Shown: positions 7,532 to 13,693 of the stretch, piece by piece
Position numbering within the stretch: the stretch's first letter is position 1
How the letters are laid out: the number at the start of each line of letters is the position of its first letter
From: Methanobacterium sp. PtaB.Bin024
GTDB taxonomy: Archaea > Methanobacteriota > Methanobacteria > Methanobacteriales > Methanobacteriaceae
Direction: 5' to 3'
Assembly: GCA_002067065.1 (NCBI GenBank)
Contig: MVPY01000059.1
Location: 1 to 24,116, forward strand
Length of the DNA stretch: 24,116 nt
Position numbers and translations under genes: made by a program
The notes under the pieces: generated by a model
The model's database searches: none
The model's input: only the letters and a program-made list of their open reading frames with translations
What the model was told of the DNA's origin: nothing

Positions 7532-8252
7532 CCATTCCATTACTAAAAATTTTTAAGCCATCCTCAGTTATCTGATAGGGAACTTCTTTTCTAGCCATTC
7601 CCTTCATTGCTTCAATGGTTATTTTATCACCATCAAGTTTTACAATGTTATCAACCATTGATTTAATCAGGGTTTCTGTCTTTGAATCTACTGATCCTTC
7701 AGTATATGTGATAACTACGGTGCCACCAGCTTCTTTTATCCTCAAGATGTAGGTTTTTAATACACGTACAATTAACATTTCATTGTTAGACTCCAGAATG
7801 GTGGTGAGAGAATCTATCACACACCTTGACCTGGGGTTCTTTTGGGAGATGAAACGTGCTTCTCTGGTAACTTTAACCAGCATGTCAGTTGGGTTTAGAA
7901 CAGATGATAATTGGTAATTATCTGATTCTTCAACCTCCAGATCACTGGAAGATGCATCAACCACATATAACAATCCCTTCTCTAAATACTCATCCAACAC
8001 CAATCCAATATCAGCCATGCTACCATAAATTTCTGACATTCCATGATCTGTAGTTAGAAAAAGACAGGGTTCATCCTGAGTTAACCCATAATAGGCGAAT
8101 TCATAACAGAAAATAGACTTACCCACCCCTTGAGGACCGTAAACCAGTGTAGCAGTGTTTTCAGGTAGACCACCCAGTCCCAAATCTAAATCGTCTCCCG
8201 ACAAGGTCAGATCATCGAATCCAGGGATACCTGAAGCAATACGAACTATCAT
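7518..8252 (-). CDS. KaiC-like RecA-superfamily ATPase (copy 1)
   Basis: 244 residues from ATG 8252, single RecA/KaiC-like domain beginning with ASGIPGFDDL. Walker A is GPQGVGKS (39-46), Walker B VIDSL (Asp147). The KaiC catalytic Glu pair is replaced by Asp-His (residues 69-70, in LTTDHG), again pointing to an ATP-binding switch with weak or absent hydrolysis; this consequence is inference. I chose ATG 8252 because AGGTGA lies 5 nt upstream; GTG 8261, three codons earlier, would overlap the previous stop as GTGA. It lies 5 nt downstream of the GTPase-fusion gene, and 66 nt of repeat-containing spacer separate it from its paralogue at 6696-7451. Pairing of two near-identical-length paralogues suggests a heteromer or a hexamer of mixed subunits. 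Confidence 0.88.
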   Translation of the reverse strand: MIVRIASGIPGFDDLTLSGDDLDLGLGGLPENTATLVYGPQGVGKSIFCYEFAYYGLTQDEPCLFLTTDHGMSEIYGSMADIGLVLDEYLEKGLLYVVDASSSDLEVEESDNYQLSSVLNPTDMLVKVTREARFISQKNPRSRCVIDSLTTILESNNEMLIVRVLKTYILRIKEAGGTVVITYTEGSVDSKTETLIKSMVDNIVKLDGDKITIEAMKGMARKEVPYQITEDGLKIFSNGMDFEQ

Positions 8253-8257
8253 CAAGT

Positions 8258-9430
8258 TCACCTGTATAACATTTCTAAAAGAGCGTCCAGAGAATCTTCA
8301 ATTCCTTCATCACGATGCAAACTCACCGGAATAATTGGTATACTCTCATCAATATTCATAACTTTCCTGATCTCATCTGATGATAATGAATCAGGAAGGT
8401 CCTGTTTATTGGCTACAATAACCTTGGGTATAGCTTCTGCATTGCATCTTTTTATCATCTCCTTTGCACGTGCAAAAGTTTTAGGTTGGGTAGAATCCAC
8501 CAGTATAAACGCTCCAACTGCTTCTTTGGATAATACGTCCAATATTAGGTCGAACCGTTCCTGCCCCGGTGTCCCGAAAACATCAGCAACAAATCCTTTG
8601 TATTCAACATGCCCAATATCCATGGCAATGGTAGTGGGAACCTGACCAAGAGCCTTTCTATCAACAGAAATAGATTCTGGTGCGATTCTTTTAACAAAAC
8701 TTGATTTCCCTGCGTTGAAAGGTCCGGTAACGAGGATTTTTGGAATGAAGATCTTGACTCCACCCGGACGTAATATATTAAACAACACCATATTACTGGA
8801 AGGCGTTGTCCAGGATGCACCAGTTACCATAAAACCCTGACCAATGATAACTCTTTCTTCAATGGTGTTCAGATTAACTAAACAGTCCATAGATTCTTTT
8901 ATTAGTTTGATTAAATCATCGTCATATTCCCATTCAGTGAAAATATATAATAAAATTGTTTTTTTATCTTTAGCAGCATCATTCCATTTTTTAATAATTT
9001 TAACTGTTTCATCATTGCCCAAATAATCAATGAGTGTTGAAAGATTGTTTATTACTCCCACTCCATCTGGGACGTCGTTTATCGATTGAAGGACAACTTC
9101 TTTAACTTGTGAATAATCTTCTATCCCATATTTGCCAGTTACAGGGGCACCTATGAAGTAGGAACTTCCATCAACAAAGAAAACTGTTTCATCATTAACA
9201 TTTTTCTCAAGATCCCATCCAAATTTCTCAAATTCGTAGATGATGGAACTGGGTTCTGTCACATTAGTGAATATAAAACCGCGATCTCCTTCTTCCAGTC
9301 GGCTTTGAAGTGTTTGATAACCAAAAGCCTCGCATTCAACTCCTGGATCTGCATAGAAAAGGACTGACGATCCTTCAGGTATTCCTCCTTCCAGAAAATC
9401 ATCCAGTTTGGGAATACTGGTTTTCTTCAT
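8258..9430 (-). CDS. Fusion of degenerate RecA/KaiC-like domain and Ras-like GTPase
   Basis: 390 residues in two domains. Residues 1-220 follow the KaiC-like fold (SIPKLDDFLEGGIP at the start) but the P-loop reads ADPGVECE (27-34), with Cys in place of the invariant Lys, and Walker B reads VINNL (N128-N129) in place of an Asp. This domain should not hydrolyse ATP. Residues 230-390 are a small GTPase: G1 GPFNAGKSS (236-244), switch I Thr266/267, G3 GTPGQERF (286-293), G4 NKQD (341-344), and a G5-like PVSLH. The DxxG aspartate of G3 is Gly286, as in the COG2229 group that includes Streptomyces conservon CvnD, and comparable to the Thr in MglA. ATG 9430 lies 2 nt after the Roadblock stop, so GTPase and putative regulator are coupled. 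Confidence 0.9.
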   Translation of the reverse strand: MKKTSIPKLDDFLEGGIPEGSSVLFYADPGVECEAFGYQTLQSRLEEGDRGFIFTNVTEPSSIIYEFEKFGWDLEKNVNDETVFFVDGSSYFIGAPVTGKYGIEDYSQVKEVVLQSINDVPDGVGVINNLSTLIDYLGNDETVKIIKKWNDAAKDKKTILLYIFTEWEYDDDLIKLIKESMDCLVNLNTIEERVIIGQGFMVTGASWTTPSSNMVLFNILRPGGVKIFIPKILVTGPFNAGKSSFVKRIAPESISVDRKALGQVPTTIAMDIGHVEYKGFVADVFGTPGQERFDLILDVLSKEAVGAFILVDSTQPKTFARAKEMIKRCNAEAIPKVIVANKQDLPDSLSSDEIRKVMNIDESIPIIPVSLHRDEGIEDSLDALLEMLYR

Positions 9431-9432
9431 AA

Positions 9433-9810
9433 TTACATCCCGCCCATGATCTGGTTGACCTGTTCGGCAATGGATTCCATCTCAACAAATATTAACCCCA
9501 ATTGGGCTTCTGTCTCTGTTAAAGCTGTTAAAATAGCCTTAGAACCTGCAGGTATTAAAACTATGGTTCCTTTTTCAGTTTTTACTGATATCTGACTAAC
9601 CGAACCTGTAGTCATCTGAGTTGATGCAGCTTCAGCTGCTCCCATAATGGTAGAACACAAGGCAGAGAAAATACGGGCATCAACATCTGGAGGGGTTCTG
9701 GAATTAATTAGAAGTCCCTCTTTAGAAACTATTCCACACGCTTTAATCTGCCCAACCTGCATAAGAGCAGTTAATATATCATCAAGCTCTTCTTTTTTAG
9801 TTTTAGCCAT
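9433..9810 (-). CDS. Roadblock/LC7-domain protein (MglB-like)
   Basis: About 125 residues forming one Roadblock/LC7 domain: the helix KKEELDDILTALMQV, strand ACGIVSKEGLLINS, helix DARIFSALCSTIMGAAE, and strands QISVKTEKGTIVLIPAG and AILTALTETEAQLGLIF. In bacteria such proteins (MglB, CvnB) bind and regulate small GTPases, in MglB as a GTPase-activating dimer. The start ATG 9810 has GGGGGA 5 nt upstream; an ATG at 9843 would add 11 residues with no good ribosome site. The gene directly precedes the GTPase fusion with a 2-nt gap. By analogy it is the GAP or adaptor of that GTPase; this is a family-based inference. It is expected to be a homodimer in the cytoplasm. Confidence 0.92.
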   Translation of the reverse strand: MAKTKKEELDDILTALMQVGQIKACGIVSKEGLLINSRTPPDVDARIFSALCSTIMGAAEAASTQMTTGSVSQISVKTEKGTIVLIPAGSKAILTALTETEAQLGLIFVEMESIAEQVNQIMGGM

Positions 9811-9855
9811 TTCTTTCCCCCATATGATTCTCATTTCACGCATATCATATCATTT

Positions 9856-10173
9856 CTATAACTTCATGATTCGATACAATTTATAAAAAACATAAATCAA
9901 TAACAAACTCAGTATTATACTAGTAATGATGTATAAACTGTTTAATAGTGAGATCTGATAAAAATCCTTTAAAATGTTGATGAAAACATTGAATGAGTAT
10001 ATAATCATAGCCACAGCAAAGAACTGGAAGACCCTGATTGTTTGTGATTTATTAGAGAATAAACGACCTAATGCTGCAGTTTTATACTTTCTAAGATTTA
10101 AATAAATCATTAAAGGGAAAATGAACATTAGCCCAAATAAGATGAAGTTGATAAGTGCATTATAGATATTCAT
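9856..10173 (-). CDS. Small membrane protein with three helices (second of a pair)
   Basis: About 105 residues, nearly all membrane: segments around residues 8-27, 50-68 and 80-100, with a basic loop (NLRKYK...) after the first. No family recognised. ATG 10173 has GGGAG six nt upstream; ATG 10179 two codons earlier is possible. The start overlaps the previous gene by 14 nt, so the two are coupled. The layout of a first helix, a basic loop, then two helices resembles its upstream neighbour, suggesting duplication or a two-subunit membrane complex. It lies 45 nt before the Roadblock gene and may serve as the membrane anchor or input of the GTPase module (inference). Confidence 0.72.
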   Translation of the reverse strand: MNIYNALINFILFGLMFIFPLMIYLNLRKYKTAALGRLFSNKSQTIRVFQFFAVAMIIYSFNVFINILKDFYQISLLNSLYIITSIILSLLLIYVFYKLYRIMKL

Positions 10174-10504
10174 TTTCATCTCCCTTACTAAACAGACGTT
10201 TCAATCCATAAACAAAATATAATAATGAAACAGAATAGATTATAGCTGCTATTTTTAAAATAAATACGTTAGCGTCGGGAAAAAGTGAATAATAGGTTTG
10301 TCCCACTAAAAAAACAAATGCACCCACAACTATTACCAGGGCAATATGTCTTATCTGGGTTTCATGTAAAAAGATCATGGATAAAACAAAATCTTCACTA
10401 CGTAATTTTCTCAAGAGCAAAATAGAATAGCAAATAAGTAGAATTCCCAGTGTAACTGAGATAATGTGGAATATTATCGTGAGTAAATTTAATTGCCCAG
10501 ACAA
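10160..10504 (-). CDS. Small membrane protein with three to four helices (first of a pair)
   Basis: 114 residues with hydrophobic segments around 7-30, 52-72 and 80-100, and a short charged tail ending in ENEYL. No family recognised. TTG start 10504 is supported by GGGGT six nt upstream; there is no better ATG. Its coding end overlaps the start of the next membrane protein. It is separated from the pilin-like gene upstream by 145 nt containing a good minus-strand TATA box, so it may be the first gene of the GTPase/KaiC transcript. Confidence 0.72.
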   Translation of the reverse strand: MSGQLNLLTIIFHIISVTLGILLICYSILLLRKLRSEDFVLSMIFLHETQIRHIALVIVVGAFVFLVGQTYYSLFPDANVFILKIAAIIYSVSLLYFVYGLKRLFSKGDENEYL

Positions 10505-10629
10505 GTTAATACCCCTATTAAACTACAGTTAATAAATTGTTTTTCAAGTAATTTAAATATTCCTTTAGGACTTATAATGAGTAAAAGGAAGAATGGAAAG
10601 AACCTAAAAGTAATGGAATTATATTCTTA

Positions 10630-10639
10630 TTATATATTT
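10630..10639 (-). promoter_or_regulatory. Candidate TATA box for the GTPase/KaiC operon
   Basis: Minus-strand AAATATATAA lies about 126-135 nt before the TTG at 10504. A start site about 25 nt downstream would give a leader of about 100 nt. It would separate the signalling genes from the pilin-like genes as their own unit. Confidence 0.4.
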
Positions 10640-10649
10640 AACTACAAAT

Positions 10650-11159
10650 TCATTCCCAACAAACATCAACTGTAGTGAATACGTAATGGGTGGAAAAAGC
10701 AGGATTATAAACAGAATTTGTAAGGTTTTGTGTTCGGAATGATTCGCAAATTTTTTTCCGGGCATAATAATTTATTCGATCACCTAAACAGTTCCTGTCT
10801 GACTTGTCAATCCCTGAGGGTGCCGAAGCATGAACCCTTAATTGAATCTTCGTTTTCTGATAACTTGGGTTAAAACCCTGGTTTGAGTAATCAATTTTAG
10901 TGATTTTTACCCCAGATGGATTAACCAATCTAGGATGTTTTATTATATAATCCCTGTAGGTATCATCTGGATATATGGCAAGGCCATCATGAAGGGCTCC
11001 CTGTAATGCTCCTGCACGGGATGCACTCATGGCTTGATTTAACTCATTAGAATCCATCAAACACATAATTAGTGGAAATAATAATATCACAGTAATACCC
11101 ACAACTATCAAGAATTCAATGGGAAGCTGTCCTTGGAGATCATTTGTTAAATTTTGCAT
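10650..11159 (-). CDS. Pilin-like protein with class III signal peptide
   Basis: About 169 residues. The N-terminus reads NLTNDLQG then QLPIEFLIVVG, the archaeal class III signal peptide: cleavage by the prepilin peptidase EppA after Gly10, a Gln at +1, Glu at +5 (inside the QxSxE-like pattern, here QLPIE), and a hydrophobic helix of about 20 residues that would form the fibre core. The remaining 130 residues are a soluble domain with Cys117-type cysteines near the end (RNCLG, KKICE, DVCWE) that may form a disulfide outside the cell. Start ATG 11159 or TTG 11171; neither has a strong ribosome site. It lies just downstream of a second pilin-like gene and upstream of the membrane-protein/GTPase cluster on the same strand. 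No assembly ATPase or platform protein is present in the window. Confidence 0.82.
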   Translation of the reverse strand: MQNLTNDLQGQLPIEFLIVVGITVILLFPLIMCLMDSNELNQAMSASRAGALQGALHDGLAIYPDDTYRDYIIKHPRLVNPSGVKITKIDYSNQGFNPSYQKTKIQLRVHASAPSGIDKSDRNCLGDRINYYARKKICESFRTQNLTNSVYNPAFSTHYVFTTVDVCWE

Positions 11160-11233
11160 TCTATCATTCAACTTCTCAATTAATCATTCAATTTCCAATT
11201 AAAATCATTTGTCAAGGATAAAACTAGATTTTA

Positions 11234-11665
11234 TTATAAATCCTCAAAAATTATCACCCTGTGATGATTATGGTCATCTTTTACATTTCGGATGGTGTAA
11301 TTCCGTTTTGGAAACATCACAACCTCATATTGGTCCTGATCATAGTTGGAAATAGATTTTAGATAGGAAAAGGAATATCCACATCTTCCCCTAATAATCA
11401 CCAAAACACCTGATTGATTCACTTTAACTTTATAATGAGATCCCCTAATGTCCGATGGCATTTCGATCCTTATCTCATGACCTTCCCCACCAGAATATGA
11501 CACTTCAATGGCATTGGCGATTTTTTCTGATAGCAAACGTGCTTCAGCAGATTCAGCGGTTTCTTGTGCGGTTGTTAATCTTCCCTCTGCTATGCTGATA
11601 ACACTGCCAGTTATCATCAGCAGGAATAACACCGAAATTATGAAGTCTAGATTTAGAGTAGCCAA
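11234..11665 (-). CDS. Short single-pass, pilin-like secreted protein
   Basis: 143 residues. One hydrophobic helix at the N-terminus (about 7-27, DFIISVLFLLMITG), followed by an amphipathic helix (TTAQETAESAEARLLSEKI) and a beta-rich extracellular domain ending in HHRVIIFEDL. This is the general layout of archaeal pseudopilins, but the cleavage motif is not obvious, so it could instead be an anchored protein. The start TTG 11665 is the best in-frame choice but lacks a strong Shine-Dalgarno; ATG codons just upstream are out of frame. First gene of the minus-strand run, divergent from the THUMP gene, and 74 nt before the class III pilin. Confidence 0.72.
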   Translation of the reverse strand: MATLNLDFIISVLFLLMITGSVISIAEGRLTTAQETAESAEARLLSEKIANAIEVSYSGGEGHEIRIEMPSDIRGSHYKVKVNQSGVLVIIRGRCGYSFSYLKSISNYDQDQYEVVMFPKRNYTIRNVKDDHNHHRVIIFEDL

Positions 11666-11753
11666 CTCATCATTTATAATATTATCACCGATAAAGTTAT
11701 TAAGGTAATAATATTATTAATAGTTAATTAAGTATTAAAAAGGAGGGGGAAAA
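11666..11753. promoter_or_regulatory. Divergent promoter region
   Basis: 88 nt between two divergent start codons, very AT-rich (TAATAATATTATTAATAG). It must carry promoters for the pilin-like gene (minus) and the THUMP gene (plus). No single TATA box stands out on either strand. On the plus side AGGAGGGGG at 11741-11749 is a strong ribosome site. Confidence 0.5.
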
Positions 11754-12320
11754 ATGTTCCCAAATCAAGTAATGGAAAAAACTGTGAAAAATTTAGAAAA
11801 AGAGGTAGAGACTTTTGACTTGTTAGTTACATTTAAGGAAGACATAAACTCTTTGTATTCGGAAGATGACATGATAAATCAGATTGAATTAGCATTAGAT
11901 AATGTAAAATCATATTATATTAAGGAAACTGAATTTTATAATGCAGTTACCTTAGACTTGGAGATTGATGACTCCAATGAAATCATTCGGAATTTAACAG
12001 AATCGTCCCCGGAATTTATTGAAAAAGCAGTTCCTATAGATGCAGTAGTACCATCAATATCTGATAACATTATAAATACTGCTATAGAAATCGCTACAAT
12101 GAAGATGACCAGAGAAGAATCATTCACTGTGAATTGTGAACTCAGAAGTAATCATTCAGAAACATTAGAAGAAGTTACCAATAAAGTCCCTTGTGAAGTC
12201 TGCCGAAAGTTAAATCTTGAATATACGTTAGAAACACCTGACTGGATGATAATAATTGAAGAATTGGGTGAAAATACCGGAATAGGCATTTGCCGACCTG
12301 ATGAAATTCTTATCAATTGA
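11754..12320 (+). CDS. Stand-alone THUMP-domain RNA-binding protein
   Basis: 188 residues. The C-terminal 110 residues fit a THUMP domain: helix and strand NAVTLDLEI..., a basic-poor helix DNIINTAIEIATMKM, the strand ESFTVNCELR, helix ETLEEVTNKVPCEVCRKLN, then the family-typical YTLETPDWMIIIEELGENTGIGI strand pair. THUMP domains bind tRNA or other RNA and are usually fused to modification enzymes (methyltransferase, thiouridylase, deaminase) or occur with acetyltransferase Kre33 as Tan1. No catalytic domain is seen here, so it is a Tan1-like adaptor or a free RNA-binding protein. Strong Shine-Dalgarno AGGAGGGGG 4 nt before ATG 11754. It is monocistronic, divergent from the pilin-like gene, and ends in a poly-T cluster. 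Confidence 0.82.
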   Translation: MFPNQVMEKTVKNLEKEVETFDLLVTFKEDINSLYSEDDMINQIELALDNVKSYYIKETEFYNAVTLDLEIDDSNEIIRNLTESSPEFIEKAVPIDAVVPSISDNIINTAIEIATMKMTREESFTVNCELRSNHSETLEEVTNKVPCEVCRKLNLEYTLETPDWMIIIEELGENTGIGICRPDEILIN

Positions 12321-12343
12321 TAAAATTGTGCTAATTTAAAATA

Positions 12344-12403
12344 TTTTTTTATTTCTTCTTAATCTGCCACCTTTTTTTTAAAATATCATCTTTCCCTTTT
12401 TTT
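12344..12403 (+). terminator. Poly-T terminator cluster after the THUMP gene
   Basis: Three T runs, of seven (12344-12350), eight (12372-12379) and seven (12397-12403) within 60 nt, begin 24 nt past the stop codon. This is a typical archaeal intrinsic terminator, here in repeated form. Confidence 0.75.
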
Positions 12404-12478
12404 ATTTCATTAGGTTTTTAACAGCATACTACGAGGATTTCTACATCTTTAAAACACATGCCAACTTATCTTTATCTA

Positions 12479-12540
12479 TATTAGTTGACAGTTTTCTCTA
12501 ATGTATTATATTTGATATTAGTTGACAGTTTTTCTCTAAT
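12479..12540. repeat. Direct repeat upstream of the 164-residue protein
   Basis: TATTAGTTGACAGTTTTCTC then TAAT at 12479-12502 recurs at 12516-12540 as TATTAGTTGACAGTTTTTCT then CTAAT, differing by one inserted T. Unit start-to-start spacing is 37 nt. The pair ends 68 nt before ATG 12608, as an operator would; this is inference. Confidence 0.8.
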
Positions 12541-12607
12541 CTAATTTAACACTCACGGGGAAATTTTATTTACAACTTCAAGAAATGAATTATATTGTGT
12601 ATCCATT

Positions 12608-13102
12608 ATGTACAAAATATTGCTCTTCAGTGGTGGAGTATATAAATATGAACTCCTAGTAGAACACGTAGACGATGTAGGTGGATTAATAATACAGGAA
12701 GACGTCCTCCATATCTCTCGCGGAACTTCATTTCTAGCTGATGAACTTCGAGTAATATTAATCGTCCCTTCAAATGAAATTTCCAGCATCAATTCTATTG
12801 CCAGTGATATTAAAGGCCATGTAGAAGAACTAAAACTTGAAAAACCTGTTCATGAAAATCTCATAGATATTTTAGAAATTTATGATATTCTATGTAAAAC
12901 CAATTCATGGTTAAACATTAACTCCATTATGAAACTGATGACATCACATGATGAAAATGGATTCATAGAAACTATTGATGATTCTGGAAATACTGAAACT
13001 GTTCAAAAACTTGAAGAATGTCTTGATTTAATGTTATCCCTTAAGATTGTGGATAAACGCACAGACAATTCAGAATCAGAATATTGTATCCTAAAGGATT
13101 AA
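12608..13102 (+). CDS. Unknown 164-residue cytoplasmic protein
   Basis: No family recognised with confidence. No signal peptide or membrane segment. Residues 1-60 look like an alpha/beta unit starting with a KILLFSGG strand and ending in a conserved-looking EISSINSIASDIKG helix; the remainder (70-164) is helical, with a winged-helix-like stretch around NSIMKLMTSHDENG. Together these might form a small sensor or regulator with a DNA-binding end, but this is a guess. ATG 12608 has no Shine-Dalgarno nearby, so a leaderless or short-leader transcript is likely. It sits between the THUMP gene and a DUF131-like protein, with a long direct repeat (12479-12540) upstream that may regulate it. Confidence 0.65.
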   Translation: MYKILLFSGGVYKYELLVEHVDDVGGLIIQEDVLHISRGTSFLADELRVILIVPSNEISSINSIASDIKGHVEELKLEKPVHENLIDILEIYDILCKTNSWLNINSIMKLMTSHDENGFIETIDDSGNTETVQKLEECLDLMLSLKIVDKRTDNSESEYCILKD

Positions 13103-13311
13103 AGAATCTTACTAACTGATTAAACAATCTTAGTTATACTAATAGATTAATAGTACTAATACTAAAAATTTGAGAATCTTACTCATACTATGATTAATTA
13201 CCTTACTGATTAACTATGGATACTTATTCATCTGTTAAATCTAATTTAGAGAACGTGTACTTGTTTACCTACCAAAATAAAAACCATCCTGAGGAAAAAA
13301 ACTTAAAGTAG
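13103..13311. other. AT-rich gap with short repeats
   Basis: 209 nt without a credible gene. AGAATCTTACT occurs at 13103-13113 and again at 13173-13183; ACTGATTAA occurs at about 13115-13123 and 13205-13213. They look like short mosaic repeats. No TATA box is clear. Confidence 0.4.
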
Positions 13312-13590
13312 ATGGAAAACATGATCAAAGGAGAAACCCTGATTTTCATTGGGATTGCAGCTGTAATTGTTGGTATGCTGCTCCTATTCCTGGGAACAGC
13401 CCTCTTATCATCAGGAAAAAACCAGGACAATGAAAAAGATAACGGAACCGTTAAAACTGGTGGAGTTATATTAATCGGACCCATTCCCATTATCTTTGGC
13501 AATGATAAAAGCATGATCACAGTGACTATAATTGGTGCTATTGTTCTAATGGTGATAGCATACTTCCTATTTTATAGGGGAGGTGCATGA
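13312..13590 (+). CDS. Small membrane protein, DUF131 (TIGR00304)-like
   Basis: 92 residues with two membrane helices (about 8-31 and 68-88) and a charged stretch between them. The sequence GGVILIGPIPIIFGND (50-65) is the hallmark of the archaeal DUF131/TIGR00304 family, for which I know no function. ATG 13312 lacks a strong ribosome site; ATG 13321 in frame is possible. It stands alone between a repeat-containing gap and the promoter of the glycosylation island. Confidence 0.85.
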   Translation: MENMIKGETLIFIGIAAVIVGMLLLFLGTALLSSGKNQDNEKDNGTVKTGGVILIGPIPIIFGNDKSMITVTIIGAIVLMVIAYFLFYRGGA

Positions 13591-13663
13591 GTTAATTAAA
13601 AACCCCCGAAAAACAGTTCAATACAATTTATTTGGTTGAATATCATTAAATATTATCCATCGA

Positions 13664-13671
13664 TTTATATA
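13664..13671 (+). promoter_or_regulatory. TATA box for a leaderless transcript
   Basis: TTTATATA is centred 26 nt before ATG 13694, the standard archaeal TATA-to-start distance, and no Shine-Dalgarno lies before the ATG. Transcription would begin at or next to the start codon, giving a leaderless mRNA. Confidence 0.65.
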
Positions 13672-13693
13672 TCTTATTAAAAATGGTTTAAAC

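Noticed and set aside
6696..8252. Circadian clock KaiC
   Set aside because: Each protein has one RecA domain, and KaiA and KaiB are absent; the catalytic Glu pair is missing.
5291..11665. Archaellum (fla/arl) operon
   Set aside because: KaiC-like proteins resemble ArlH, but no ArlI ATPase, ArlJ platform or archaellin is present; Methanobacteriales generally lack archaella.
13103..13311. CRISPR-like array from AGAATCTTACT repeats
   Set aside because: Only two copies with no regular spacing and no palindrome.
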